A stretch of 64,000 nt of DNA from CALKXV01 sp965228905 (GCA_965228905.1 CBDDII010000002.1:806001-870000); one strand, 5' to 3'. Counted from the first letter of the stretch, positions 17,312 through 26,342 are shown. The notes: generated from the sequence alone by a model not told the origin. Program-made: numbers and translations.

Positions 17312-18599
17312 AATCGGCATCTGGGGCGTTGTCGCGCTTGGCTTCCTACTGGTGCTGCGCCTGCCCGTGGCCCTTGCCCTGATCCTTGTCTCCTTTTCCG
17401 GGATATGGGCGATGATCGGGCTGAGACCTGCGCTCGGTATCCTTGAGAATACACCTTACTCCTTCGTTGCAAGCTGGACGATGTCGGCCGTGCCGATGTT
17501 CCTCTTGATGGGGTTCGTCGCATTTCATACCGGTATGACGAGCGGCTTGTTCGATGCCGCAAAGATCCTGCTTGCGCGGCTTCCCGGCGGGCTGGCGATA
17601 TCGTCGATCTTTGCCTGTTCCGCCTTTGCCAGTGTTTCCGGTTCCTCCGTCGCCACGGCCGCCGCAATGGGGCGGATCGCGATCCCGGAAATGGTCAAAG
17701 CGGGTTATCGACCTTCGATTGCCGCAGGCTCCATCGCGGCGGGGGGCACCATCGGGGCGCTGATCCCGCCGTCGATCCTGATGATCATCTACGGCATCAT
17801 CGCCGAAACCTCGGTGACGAAGGTTTTCTTGGGTGGGCTAAGCATCGGCATTCTGACCGCTGTTTCCTATGCGCTCGTCGTACTTGTCATCAGCCTTGCG
17901 CGGCCTGATGTGATCCCGCCTCGCGCCGAGGTGGAACCTGGCGCGGGCGGGCGCATCCTTGTCCAGCTGTTGCCCATCATCGGACTGGTTGTTCTGGTGT
18001 TCGGCGGCTTGTTTTCCGGCCTTTTCACCGCGACCGAAGCCGGAGCCGTGGGGGCCTTTGGCACGGTCCTTCTTGCGTTGGTCACCGGCAAGCTGACCCG
18101 GGATGTCGTATCGCGCTCGCTGATCGAAACCGTCACCACGACCGGATCGCTTTTGATCATCGGGGTGGGTGCGACGATGTTCACGCGCTTTCTCGGATTG
18201 TCGGGTTTGCAGAATTTCATCGCGCAGGCCGTCGCCGGTGCCGATCTTGGATATATCGGGCTGATGCTGGTCATCGTCGCGATCTATCTGGTGCTGGGCA
18301 CCTTCATGGAACCTTTCGGTGCAATGCTGGTCACACTGCCCGTGTTCCTGCCCGTGGTGGCGGGCGAAGGGGTGTCGCTTGTCTGGTTCGGGGTTCTTGT
18401 GGTTAAGCTTTTGGAGATCGGGATGATCACGCCGCCGGTCGGTTTAAACGTTTTCGTGATCCGAAACGTCGCGGCCAATCACGTGACCACCGCACAGGTG
18501 TTCAAAGGCGTCGTTCCGTTCATCATCGCAGACTTTTTCGTCGTCGCCCTGATTATCGCTTTCCCGGTCATCGTTCTGTTGTTGCCCGGACTGCTTTGA
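17301..18599 (+). CDS. dctM: TRAP transporter large permease DctM
   Basis: 432 residues from the ATG at 17301; the open frame is longer upstream but that part lies inside dctQ. Family motifs ACSAFASVSGSSVATAAAMG, LIPPSILMIIYGI and GMITPPVGLNVFVI are all present, with about twelve membrane segments. Last gene of the hydroxycinnamate cluster; convergent with the N-acetyltransferase gene 22 bp away. Confidence 0.92.
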   Translation: MSVEIGIWGVVALGFLLVLRLPVALALILVSFSGIWAMIGLRPALGILENTPYSFVASWTMSAVPMFLLMGFVAFHTGMTSGLFDAAKILLARLPGGLAISSIFACSAFASVSGSSVATAAAMGRIAIPEMVKAGYRPSIAAGSIAAGGTIGALIPPSILMIIYGIIAETSVTKVFLGGLSIGILTAVSYALVVLVISLARPDVIPPRAEVEPGAGGRILVQLLPIIGLVVLVFGGLFSGLFTATEAGAVGAFGTVLLALVTGKLTRDVVSRSLIETVTTTGSLLIIGVGATMFTRFLGLSGLQNFIAQAVAGADLGYIGLMLVIVAIYLVLGTFMEPFGAMLVTLPVFLPVVAGEGVSLVWFGVLVVKLLEIGMITPPVGLNVFVIRNVAANHVTTAQVFKGVVPFIIADFFVVALIIAFPVIVLLLPGLL

Positions 18600-18621
18600 C
18601 GCTTTCGGCACGCGCCCGATT

Positions 18622-19449
18622 TCATGACCCGGGTGGGATGTGCTCGACACGTGCCCAAATCCGATCAATGACGTCGGTGGTGATGTTCAGTCCGCAGCGG
18701 CCGCGCAACACGTCATCAAGCTCGCGGCACGAACCGAGTTGGCTTTTGACCGCATCGGGTGGTTGGCCAAGTGTCAGCGCGCGATTGAACAGGGCCACAC
18801 GACCTTCCCGGGAATGAAAGGCAACCATCAAATTGGTCGAGAACGGCGCGCCTTCCCATCTCGCGCACAGAAAATTCGCCGCTTCCAAATCAATCTCGCG
18901 CACGGCGAGGCCGTCGAAACCGTAAAGCGGGATCCATTTATCGTTTCCCTGTCGCTCCACCAGTGTTTCCGCTTGATCCAGCCTGACCCGGAAGGTGCCG
19001 TTCGGTGTTTCCTGTGGCCCGGACTGCGACAGCCGTAAGGGATGAAGCGATGCGTGCCCGCCAAACCCGGTATCACAAAGCCAGGTATCACCTTCTGCGC
19101 TCACGGTGAAGGTGTGATGGGTCCGCGCACCGCCCTGACCCGCGCCATTGCGAACCCGCGCAAGATGGGCGCACGTTTGATATCCAAGTGCGCGCAGCGC
19201 TTCGCCAAACAGCGCGTTATGTTCGAAACAATAGCCGCCTCTGCCGCGTTCGATCAGCTTTGCGGCGACTGCCTCCAGCGAAAGTTTCGGCACAATCCCC
19301 AAAAGCGGGTCGATGTTTTCAAACGGAATCGCACGCATGTGCGCAGCCTGAAGCGCGACAAGCCCCCGCGCGCCCGAGGGCACATCTGTCAGGGCAATCC
19401 GGTCGAGATATGCATTTAACGAGAAGGTCGACGATGCACTCACGGCCAA
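18622..19449 (-). CDS. nat: Arylamine N-acetyltransferase
   Basis: 275-residue NAT. The catalytic triad is complete: Cys74 in RGGYCFEHN, His111 in ARTHHTF and Asp126 in CDTGFGG. The enzyme transfers acetyl or related acyl groups from CoA to arylamines or hydrazines. No ATG is available; the frame opens with a TTG at 19449 after AAGGGA, and a GTG two codons later is an alternative. Single gene, next to the integration site of the mobile element. Confidence 0.9.
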   Translation of the reverse strand: MAVSASSTFSLNAYLDRIALTDVPSGARGLVALQAAHMRAIPFENIDPLLGIVPKLSLEAVAAKLIERGRGGYCFEHNALFGEALRALGYQTCAHLARVRNGAGQGGARTHHTFTVSAEGDTWLCDTGFGGHASLHPLRLSQSGPQETPNGTFRVRLDQAETLVERQGNDKWIPLYGFDGLAVREIDLEAANFLCARWEGAPFSTNLMVAFHSREGRVALFNRALTLGQPPDAVKSQLGSCRELDDVLRGRCGLNITTDVIDRIWARVEHIPPGS

Positions 19450-19680
19450 ACCGTCTTTTCCCTTCGGAACGTTTCCGTCGCGGTCGAATCGTTCAGGATT
19501 TTGCCGTGCATCGGTTTGCCTCGCGCGTCATTGGCTGATCGCGACTTCAATACTCGCACGAATAGAGCGGGTTTCAACAGCACGTCAGCCAATGGCAATC
19601 CGATGGGTCTGGCAACGGCACGAAGTTTCTAACCCTCGGCCACGAATTTTCGGAGCCGCTTTCGACTTTTCAGGAGGTTC
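19450..19680. other. Non-coding spacer before the integration site
   Basis: About 230 bp between the N-acetyltransferase start and the left repeat of the element. I see no supportable gene; it should hold the nat promoter and the chromosomal sequence that originally lay downstream of tRNA-Lys. Confidence 0.4.
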
Positions 19681-19728
19681 AGTGGTGAGCCGTGCAGGAT
19701 TCGAACCTGCGACCCACTGATTAAAAGT
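19681..19728 (-). repeat. attL: 48-bp tRNA-Lys 3' fragment
   Basis: Identical over 48 bp to 30460-30507. It contains the tRNA 3' end with CCA, the T arm, variable loop and anticodon 3' half, and stops at base 31 of the tRNA. The 5' half is missing, so it is not a working tRNA. The end of identity at the anticodon stem-loop fits the usual crossover site of tyrosine integrases. Confidence 0.93.
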
Positions 19729-19740
19729 GTGCACCTGCGG

Positions 19741-19766
19741 ACTACGGCCTACTACGCGCAACTACG
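19741..19766 (+). repeat. Three ACTACG iterons with 10-bp period
   Basis: ACTACG at 19741, 19751 and 19761, exactly one helical turn apart and 13 bp inside attL. The place and phasing fit arm-type integrase or excisionase binding sites. Confidence 0.65.
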
Positions 19767-19783
19767 CACAAGCACGTTTTATC

Positions 19784-19833
19784 TACTGATTTCAGTAACT
19801 TGACCTACCTGCAAGGACGTGAGAGAACGTCCT
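19784..19833. promoter_or_regulatory. Two palindromes in the integrase leader
   Basis: TACTGA-tt-TCAGTA (19784-19797) and AGGACGT-gagaga-ACGTCCT (19814-19833). They lie between the iterons and the integrase start; candidate operators for an element regulator such as the AlpA-like protein, or parts of the attachment complex. Confidence 0.45.
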
Positions 19834-19846
19834 AGACCAGTTTAGC

Positions 19847-19868
19847 GCGCTACATTTGCGCTACATTT
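19847..19868 (+). repeat. Tandem GCGCTACATTT repeat before the integrase
   Basis: Two perfect 11-bp copies (19847-19857 and 19858-19868), 17 bp before the integrase start codon. A close copy, GCGCTACATT, occurs at 30385 near the other end, as expected for arm-type integrase sites on both sides of the attachment point. Confidence 0.65.
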
Positions 19869-19884
19869 GGTCAAGGAGAACCAC

Positions 19885-21171
19885 ATGCCGAAGCTTACGA
19901 ACACATTTGCGAAAGGGATCGAACAACCCGCTGATGGCTACAAGATTCACTGGGACGACAGGGTGCCGGGATACGGATTGAAGGTCACCGCGACAGGGGT
20001 GAAGTCGTTCATGGCCCAAGGGCGGGTGAACGGGAAGGTCGTGAACGTCACCATCGGTCGCTTTGGCCTGTTCACCGAGGACCAAGCCCGCAAGCGAGCG
20101 CTTAGCGCGCTCCAGCAGATGCGTGACGGTATCAACCCGAACGCTGAGAAGAAGGCTGCGGTGGAAGCGGCCAAGGCCGAAGAAGCGGCAGGGGTGACAC
20201 TGGCTCAGGTCTGCACGGCGTATCTCGACCGGCCCGGAAAGCTGAAGCAGAAGACGAAGGACGAATACCAGCGGCACGTCGATAAGAGCCTCGCAGAATG
20301 GAAGGACCTGCCCATCGCCAGCATCACCGCCGATATGGTGGTCAAGCGTCACCGCGAGATTGCTCAGCGAGGTCTAGACGGTAAACGCGGGGCACCGGCC
20401 AGCGCCAACTCGGCCATGACCGTGCTGCGTCTGCTCATCAAGTTCGCGAGCCGCCAGTATCGGCAAGCCGACGGGTCGCCGCTCATCCTCTACAACCCGA
20501 CCGACGCACTGCACGACCACTGGGCAAAGCTCGGCAATCGGACGCAGCGCTACATCGAGCGCGACAAGGTAGGCGAGGTGTGGAATGCGCTGACCACAGC
20601 TCGGGCCGATGCCAAGAACCGCGCCGACCGTCATAGCGTAGACCTCGTTTGCTTGCTGTTTCTGACGGGTGCGCGTCGGTCTGAGATAGCGGGGTTGACG
20701 TGGGACCGGGTGGACCTCGACGCTGGCCTGTTCCACTTGCCCGACCCGAAGAACGGGCGCGAGGTGTTCCTGCCGCTTAGCACGCAAGCGGTCGAATTGC
20801 TTGAGCAGGTCGAGCGGGTGAAGGGGTCAGCCTACGTGTTCCCCTCGCAGCGTGGTAACAGCAAGCACATCACCGACCCGCGCGCCGCCATGCAGGTTGT
20901 CAGCGATACCGTTGGCCGTCATCTGAGCCTTCACGACCTGCGGCGCAGCTACACGAACATCGCCATGCGCGAATGCCGCCTCGGGAAGTTTGAGACCGAC
21001 CTGCTCACCGGCCACGTTCCCGCCGCTGCGGACGTTACCAGCCGTAACTATCTCGATCTGACCAAGCTCGACTGGCTGCGGCCCGAAACGCAGAAGGTAT
21101 CTGACTGGATCGAGCTTGAAGCCGCGAAAGCTGCCGGTGCCAACGTTGTGGCGCTCCCTGTCACCGCATAG
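19885..21171 (+). CDS. int: Tyrosine-type site-specific integrase (P4 family)
   Basis: 428 residues from the ATG at 19885, preceded by AAGGAG; the frame opens 18 bases earlier at a TTG. An N-terminal DUF4102-type arm-binding domain (residues 1-90, with GYGLKVTATGVKSF and IGRFGLFT), a central core-binding domain, and a C-terminal catalytic domain are visible. Catalytic residues: Arg in TGARRSEIAGL, HDLRRSY, the GH box in LTGHV and the tyrosine in SRNYLDL. It integrates the element into tRNA-Lys, next to the left attachment site. Confidence 0.94.
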   Translation: MPKLTNTFAKGIEQPADGYKIHWDDRVPGYGLKVTATGVKSFMAQGRVNGKVVNVTIGRFGLFTEDQARKRALSALQQMRDGINPNAEKKAAVEAAKAEEAAGVTLAQVCTAYLDRPGKLKQKTKDEYQRHVDKSLAEWKDLPIASITADMVVKRHREIAQRGLDGKRGAPASANSAMTVLRLLIKFASRQYRQADGSPLILYNPTDALHDHWAKLGNRTQRYIERDKVGEVWNALTTARADAKNRADRHSVDLVCLLFLTGARRSEIAGLTWDRVDLDAGLFHLPDPKNGREVFLPLSTQAVELLEQVERVKGSAYVFPSQRGNSKHITDPRAAMQVVSDTVGRHLSLHDLRRSYTNIAMRECRLGKFETDLLTGHVPAAADVTSRNYLDLTKLDWLRPETQKVSDWIELEAAKAAGANVVALPVTA

Positions 21172-21185
21172 CACTCCGAAAATTG

Positions 21186-21284
21186 CCGGCTGTAGCCGGT
21201 GATCGGAGTTTGCCGGGAGTAGGGTGGCTCCCGGCGCGGGATCGCGGCTGTAGCCGCGTTACTCTGTTTTGGGGTCTAGCCCCC
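21186..21284. repeat. Cluster of hairpins after the integrase
   Basis: Within the 300-bp gap (21172-21471): CCGGC-tgta-GCCGG (21186-21199), GCCGGGAG/CTCCCGGC (21212-21235) and CGCGGC-tgta-GCCGCG (21243-21258), then GGGG...CCCC (21271-21284) with a pyrimidine-rich tail. Two share the TGTA loop. They probably end the integrase transcript. The rest of the gap to 21471 shows nothing else I can support. Confidence 0.55.
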
Positions 21285-21471
21285 ATTTCTCTTCCAAAAC
21301 AAATACTTGACCAGAATCGAATCGCGGCGTATCAAGATCAGGCGAGTTCTCAGGGCATGGGCCGGAACCTCGCATCTTCCTTACATATCTGCGGTGCATG
21401 GGCAGGCAGATGACCGTTTCAACAACGTTCATCCGTCATGGTGCGCCCTGCGGATGGCAAAGGAGAATAAT

Positions 21472-21738
21472 ATGAATCCTGAACGTGAACTCCCGATCCG
21501 GGGTGTCGTCGCAATCGAAGCTCTTCGTCGGACTGCCGACAAAATTGAGGCGCGGGCACGGGTCAAAAGCATCGACCTCAGCCAAATTGCAGTCGAAGTC
21601 GATGATGTTATGAAAATGACCCGGACCATCCTTGAAATGGATGAGCGGGATGATTGGAGCGATATTTGCGGTTGCGATAGCTGCGAAGACACCTATCAAA
21701 TCCTCTACGAGCGCCCGCTGCTCCGACTCCTGAAGTAA
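21472..21738 (+). CDS. Small acidic protein of unknown function
   Basis: 88 residues from an ATG preceded by AAGGAGA. No family recognised. The sequence is mostly helical and acidic, with a CGCDSCED segment near the C-terminus that has two cysteines in CxxC spacing plus acids. The longer open frame upstream is not supported. Position after the integrase suggests an element-specific regulatory or excision function, which is speculation. Confidence 0.6.
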   Translation: MNPERELPIRGVVAIEALRRTADKIEARARVKSIDLSQIAVEVDDVMKMTRTILEMDERDDWSDICGCDSCEDTYQILYERPLLRLLK

Positions 21739-21905
21739 CCCAAGAGAACACTGCAGAATGTGCAAGGGTGTGACGCCCTTGCACGACTTATTGCGCCCCC
21801 GTTACCGTGGGGCAGTGACAACAGCAGCTCCGTCAAAGTGGAGTTGGGCACCCGCGAAAGCCAGGATTGCGATCCCGCTGGCACCATTTGAACGGGAGCC
21901 AGATC

Positions 21906-22157
21906 ATGACCGATATGACCTTCGATCAGCAATGTGAGCTGTTCAACTACACGCCCAAGGGTCGCCCAATGTCCACCGAGGAACTCGCCGAATTGCGAGG
22001 CGTCAGCAAACGCACGGTTGAAGGTGACCGAGTGCGTGGCGTTGGTCCGCGCTACTTCCAGCCCGAGGGCACCCGCCGCGTAATGTATTCGGAACGCGAC
22101 GTGCTCGCGTGGCTGACGCGGGGCATGAGGCACAGCACCAGCGAAACCGCTGCCTGA
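21906..22157 (+). CDS. AlpA-like helix-turn-helix regulator
   Basis: 83 residues from the ATG at 21906, with GGGAGCC upstream. The segment STEELAELRGVSKRTVEGDRVRGVGPRYFQPEG and the RVMYSERDVLAWL wing fit the MerR-like HTH_17 domain found in AlpA regulators and excisionases of P4-like elements. It may control excision or the downstream genes. Closely precedes the DUF3987 gene. Confidence 0.78.
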   Translation: MTDMTFDQQCELFNYTPKGRPMSTEELAELRGVSKRTVEGDRVRGVGPRYFQPEGTRRVMYSERDVLAWLTRGMRHSTSETAA

Positions 22158-22344
22158 GCCGACCCACTAATGACACAGAAGCCCGCAAACCGCCAACGCG
22201 CGGAACCCTGTAAGGTGCGCCCAGATCGTGCACGCCTGCAATCCAGCGCAGTCATAGCCACGCTAAAGAAACGGGTCGGAGGCGGACAAGACCCCCGACC
22301 CAAATCATCAGGACAGAACAAAACCCCCAGATGGAGAAATGCCC

Positions 22345-23901
22345 ATGAATAGGGTACGAAATGACGGTACGACCGGCAACGGCGAGCTGCACTTGGATCA
22401 GTTCGATCCAGACGACGACGATTGGTACATCATGGAATGCGCGCTGGAGGCGGGAAACAACCCCGAGGCAGCACTTCGTATGTTTCGCCGTGCACAAACC
22501 GTGCTGATGCCCCAACAGAGCGACCGTCGCCCCAGCCAAGGGATGAGTGGCGACGGCTGGGCAAAGGCGGCAGGTGCTGAGGCTGGTCCGCTGTTGCATT
22601 GGCCGCCGGGGAATACAGGGGTCGTCGCGCGTTTCATCTTCGACAACAGTTATTCACCAGTCCGCGAGGTGTCGGTGGCGGCGACCCTCGGCTTGTTGGC
22701 GGGCGTTTGCGGACGAGGTTATCGAACCTACACGGGAAAGGACCTGGCGCTCTTTATCATCCTCGTCGCCAAGAGCGGCATCGGCAAGGACAGCACCCAC
22801 GAGGGCATCCCCGCGATGCTCAAACTCTCCAACGTCCACTTCGCCGACCGGTTCGCGCGTGCGCAGGACTTTGTTAGTGGCGAGGCGCTTCATAAGGAAC
22901 TGTTGAGGGAACCGGGCTTCCTCGCGTTGCAGGGCGAGTTTGGGCGGAAGTTGAAACGCATGTCCAACCCGACCGATACCCCGATGCAGAGCTTGCGGAC
23001 TGTGATGACGAACGCCTACGGCAAACAGTTCCTCGAAGGCAAAAGCTACAGCAACGCCGACAACACCCTGCTCGGGGTGGACTGGCCAGCGTTGTCCTTC
23101 CTCGGGGAGACGACGCCATCCACATTCCTCGAATGCCTCACGCCAGACATGATGGGGGATGGGTTCCTTTCGCGTTTCCTCTGCATCACCTACGAGGGCG
23201 ACCGACCGCCGCCAAACCGCGAACGCAATATCCCTCTGGACGACGATGTGCTGAAGGTGTGGCAAGGCATGGTCGCCAATCTCGTCGACTTTCTGATGCC
23301 GATCAACGTCAAGTCGCCATGCTCGGTCCTGCCAAACAACGACGCTCAGGAGAAGCTAGAGCGGTTTGAAATGGAATGCATCGACCAGTTGAACGCGACC
23401 GACGACGAGTCGGAACGACAGGTCTGGAGCCGCGCGCATCTCAAGGCATTGAAGGTTGCCTCCCTACTGGCGGTCATGGACAACCCGTTCGTCCCGCTGG
23501 TTCGGATCGAACATGTCGCATGGGCGCTGACCTTGGTTCGTCGGGACATTGAACTGTTCCAGTCCAAGAAACGCGGCGGCGATATTGGCGTTGACGACGA
23601 CGCACGCCAGCGGAAGCTAATTACCTTCATGCGCGACTACCTCCTGAAGCCTGTCCCGAAAAGCTACAAGGTCCCAGACGACATGCGTCAGAACGGCATC
23701 GTGCCGCGCTCGTTTCTACAGATGCGAAGCGCCAGCCTGCCCGCCTTCAATAACCACAAGTTCGGGGCAGTTCGCGCATTGGACGACACCATGCGAAGCC
23801 TCATTGCGAACGGGTATGTCACTGAGGTTAAGTCGCATTCACTGATCGAGGCCTACAGCTTCCACGGCGTCGCGTACCGCATCCTAAGGCTCCCGGACTG
23901 A
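22345..23901 (+). CDS. DUF3987-type ATPase/replication-associated protein
   Basis: 518 residues from the ATG at 22345, seven bases after GGAGAA. A P-loop-like AKSGIGKDS lies at residues 142-150; LQGEFGRKLKRM, SFLGETTPSTF and GDGFLSRFL are hallmark segments of DUF3987 proteins, which in phages, plasmids and satellites often sit next to or are fused to primases. Probably a helicase-like replication or defence ATPase of the element. No primase domain is seen here. Confidence 0.75.
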   Translation: MNRVRNDGTTGNGELHLDQFDPDDDDWYIMECALEAGNNPEAALRMFRRAQTVLMPQQSDRRPSQGMSGDGWAKAAGAEAGPLLHWPPGNTGVVARFIFDNSYSPVREVSVAATLGLLAGVCGRGYRTYTGKDLALFIILVAKSGIGKDSTHEGIPAMLKLSNVHFADRFARAQDFVSGEALHKELLREPGFLALQGEFGRKLKRMSNPTDTPMQSLRTVMTNAYGKQFLEGKSYSNADNTLLGVDWPALSFLGETTPSTFLECLTPDMMGDGFLSRFLCITYEGDRPPPNRERNIPLDDDVLKVWQGMVANLVDFLMPINVKSPCSVLPNNDAQEKLERFEMECIDQLNATDDESERQVWSRAHLKALKVASLLAVMDNPFVPLVRIEHVAWALTLVRRDIELFQSKKRGGDIGVDDDARQRKLITFMRDYLLKPVPKSYKVPDDMRQNGIVPRSFLQMRSASLPAFNNHKFGAVRALDDTMRSLIANGYVTEVKSHSLIEAYSFHGVAYRILRLPD

Positions 23902-24296
23902 ACTGACCGATGTGCCGTCTTATTTTAGGAGCCGCCTCTTATACCGAAGTGCGCAGTAAAAACAGGGTGTTACACGTAACATTAAGAATATTAAGACAAT
24001 AATGCACCCCCTCCTTTGTATGTTGCGGAGTGCTGTTGGGTATTGGGAGGGGGGGGCGACTTAATTTCTTAAAGCCATAATGCTGGGGTGGTCTCCCCCC
24101 CGCGTAAGCTCACCCCGAGCCGGTGGCGTAAGGCTCAGACCCGCTTATTCCGTATATGCCCGCCAGCGTTTGCTAAACGGGCCTAAACAGGCGGGAATTG
24201 GTCGGGTCGGCATGTGGTTATCCTGAGCCGTCCAGCAGAGTGCTAGCCGCTCGCGGATGACCGCTACCGAAAAGTTGCGGTAGCGGCCAGTTTCGT
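23902..24296. other. Non-coding region with AT-rich repeats, possible replication or regulatory region
   Basis: 395 bp between convergent genes. It holds a palindrome TGTTAC-ac-GTAACA (23968-23981), two ATTAAGA copies nine bases apart (23981, 23990), a G-run near 24045-24053 followed by an A/T-rich TTAATTTCTTAAAG patch, and a 9-bp hairpin at 24261-24286 (CCGCTACCG/CGGTAGCGG) that may end the convergent transcripts. The mix of iterons, an AT-rich patch and location after a replication-type ATPase suggests an origin, but this is inference. Confidence 0.4.
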
Positions 24297-25027
24297 TCAT
24301 GCAGCGGATGCTTGGCGTTGCAGGTCGCGCTTCGCCACAATGTTGTGGAGGTTCGCCCAGTGCGGGCGGCTCTTGCCGATCGACTGCGGGTTGCGGCCGA
24401 GCTGATTGCTCATCTCATGGGTAGACTTGAGCAACGTGACCGCATCATCCTCCCATGCAGCGAGCACTCCGTCGAAACCATCACGCCAGCTCATTTCGCC
24501 ATTGTATTTGTCGCTCACGACGAACCAACGGAAGGAAGCAAGAATCGGGTATAGAGCACCGTTCACCATACGGTACTCCGCCTTCTGGCCGGTGAACGGG
24601 AACTCCCACACACCCTTTGACTTCTTCTCCGAGAACGCGAGGTGACCCGCTTTGCCTCCCTCAGTCTTGTCGTTCCAGATGTGGTAATAGTCACGCCGGA
24701 TGATGTCATGCAGACGCAGAATGTCCTTGAGAATCGGACGCATCCGCTTGTAGCTGGCAGACTTGTCCTCAAACGACTTCAGGGCGACAGACTTCTTCTC
24801 GTAGCCGTAGACCGGGTGGTCGTCCTCATCATTAGGATGAAGCTCGACGTTGAACATGGACATGAGGCTGACGAGGTCACGTGCGTCATACTCGCCCGGA
24901 TCGTTCTCAGACCAGGCAATCTTCCCGAAGTAGGGCGCAGCCTTGATCTCTTCCTTGATCCATTGGAATGCGTTCGCGAGGTTGTCCAAGCTCATGTCCT
25001 GCACCTGAACAGACGTATTCAAGCCAC
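24297..25027 (-). pseudogene. AIPR-family (abortive-infection-type) protein, C-terminal part, split by IS
   Basis: Encodes the C-terminal 240 or so residues, from GLNTSVQVQDMSLDN to KRDLQRQASAA. These match the second half of AIPR-family proteins (PF10592). The reading frame enters from within the IS, so no proper start exists. Removing the IS and one copy of the CAC target duplication joins this part in frame to the N-terminal part at 26343-26802, restoring a 395-residue protein. The family name comes from phage-exclusion proteins; the molecular action is not well known. Confidence 0.85.
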
Positions 25028-25066
25028 TGAACCGCGCCGGGTTTGCCGGAGGCTGATTAGTCTTAG

Positions 25067-25966
25067 CTACGCGGCCATGTCTGATCTTTCCAGAGCCGCG
25101 TAGAAGTTCGCTTCGGCTTCTTCTGGCGGGATATTCCCGATGGGTTCCAGAAGGCGACGATTGTTGAACCAATCCACCCATTCCAAGGTGGCGTATTCCA
25201 CGGCATCGAAGCTGCGCCATGGCCCACGTCTGTGAATGACCTCGGCCTTGAACAGGCCATTGATCGTCTCGGCAAGCGCATTGTCGTAGCTGTCGCCGAC
25301 GCTTCCCACTGAAGGTTCGATCCCAGCCTCGGCCAAGCGCTCGGTGTAACGAATGGACAGGTATTGCGATCCGCGATCGGAATGGTGTGTCAGGCCAGAC
25401 CCGGGTTGGCGCTGATGCACCGCTTGTTCCAAAGCGTCGAGGACAAACCCGGCAGTCGCCGTGCGGCTGACACGCCAGCCAACGATGCGGCGCGCAAAGA
25501 CATCAATGACGAAGGCCACATACACAAACCCCTGCCACGTCGCGACATAGGTGAAGTCGCTCACCCACAGCACATTTGGTGCTGGCGCATGGAATTGCCG
25601 GTTCACCTTGTCCAACGGACACGGCAATGCCTTGTCAGGGATCGTTGTCTTCGGCTTCTTGCCACGCACAACGCCCTCCAGACCCAAGTCTTTCATCAAT
25701 CTGGCGACTGTGCAGCGCGCTATATCAAATCCTTCGCGACGCATCTGATGCCAAACTTTGCGAACACCATAGACACTGAGGTTTTCCTCAAAGACGCGCT
25801 TGATCTCGGGCTTCAGTTCTTCGTCACGCTTTGCCCGCTCTGACAGAAGGTCAGGGTTCGCGAGTCTGGCCATGTGGTCATAGAACGTGGAAGGGGCAAT
25901 CGGCAGCACACGGCAGATTGGCTCGACCCCATGATCCGCGCGGTGATCTTCTATGAACCGGATCAT
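25067..25966 (-). CDS. IS3-family transposase OrfB (DDE)
   Basis: 299 residues. Retroviral-integrase-fold catalytic residues are visible: Asp in WVSDFTYVAT, Asp in THHSDRGSQY and Glu in DNALAETINGLFKAEVI. The N-terminal HTH_21-type region (NLSVYGVRKVWHQMRREG) is typical. It starts in an ATGA overlap with OrfA; in IS3 elements the active product is usually an OrfAB fusion made by -1 frameshifting. Appears intact. Confidence 0.95.
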   Translation of the reverse strand: MIRFIEDHRADHGVEPICRVLPIAPSTFYDHMARLANPDLLSERAKRDEELKPEIKRVFEENLSVYGVRKVWHQMRREGFDIARCTVARLMKDLGLEGVVRGKKPKTTIPDKALPCPLDKVNRQFHAPAPNVLWVSDFTYVATWQGFVYVAFVIDVFARRIVGWRVSRTATAGFVLDALEQAVHQRQPGSGLTHHSDRGSQYLSIRYTERLAEAGIEPSVGSVGDSYDNALAETINGLFKAEVIHRRGPWRSFDAVEYATLEWVDWFNNRRLLEPIGNIPPEEAEANFYAALERSDMAA

Positions 25967-26289
25967 CGTTTCAGTGGGCGGTCGAGCTCCGCCTGAGCAA
26001 AATATGCAGACGCTTTGCGCAGGATCTCGTTGGCCTGCTTTAGCTCGCGCACCTCACGTTCCAGGGCCTTCATCTTCTCGGCCTGTTCGGTGGTGATGCC
26101 GCCGCGCTGGCCGGTATCGACCTCAACCTTCTTGACCCATTCGTTCAGCGTTTGCGGTGCGCAGCCAATCTTCGAAGAAATCGACACGATCGCCGCCCAA
26201 CGGCTTTCATGCTGACTTTGATTGTCCAAAACCATCCGTACGGCGCGTTCGCGCACTTCTGGTGAATACTTGTTCGTCGTCTTTGTCAT
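25963..26289 (-). CDS. IS3-family transposase OrfA
   Basis: 108 residues: an N-terminal helix-turn-helix (YSPEVRERAVRMVLDN ... CAPQTLNEWVKKVE) and a C-terminal leucine-rich coiled coil (MKALEREVRELKQANEILR) that mediates multimerisation. The final AAACGATGA overlaps the OrfB start by 4 bases. Confidence 0.93.
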   Translation of the reverse strand: MTKTTNKYSPEVRERAVRMVLDNQSQHESRWAAIVSISSKIGCAPQTLNEWVKKVEVDTGQRGGITTEQAEKMKALEREVRELKQANEILRKASAYFAQAELDRPLKR

Positions 26290-26342
26290 GATGCTCCATC
26301 CTACTCATGAGTTGGAGCCTCCGGTAAACCCGGCGCGGTTCA

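Larger units (their letters stand above)
25028..26342 (-). mobile_element. IS3-family insertion sequence (1315 bp)
   Basis: Terminal inverted repeats of 27 bp with one mismatch (25028-25054 and 26316-26342) begin TGAACC and end GGTTCA. Flanks carry a 3-bp direct repeat CAC (25025-25027 and 26343-26345). Two overlapping transposase frames fill the interior. The near-perfect ends and exact duplication indicate a fairly recent insertion into the AIPR gene. Confidence 0.95.

Noticed and set aside
19683..19728. tRNA-like sequence at the left end of the element
   Set aside because: It matches only the 3' half of tRNA-Lys and lacks acceptor 5' strand and D arm; it is an attachment-site remnant.
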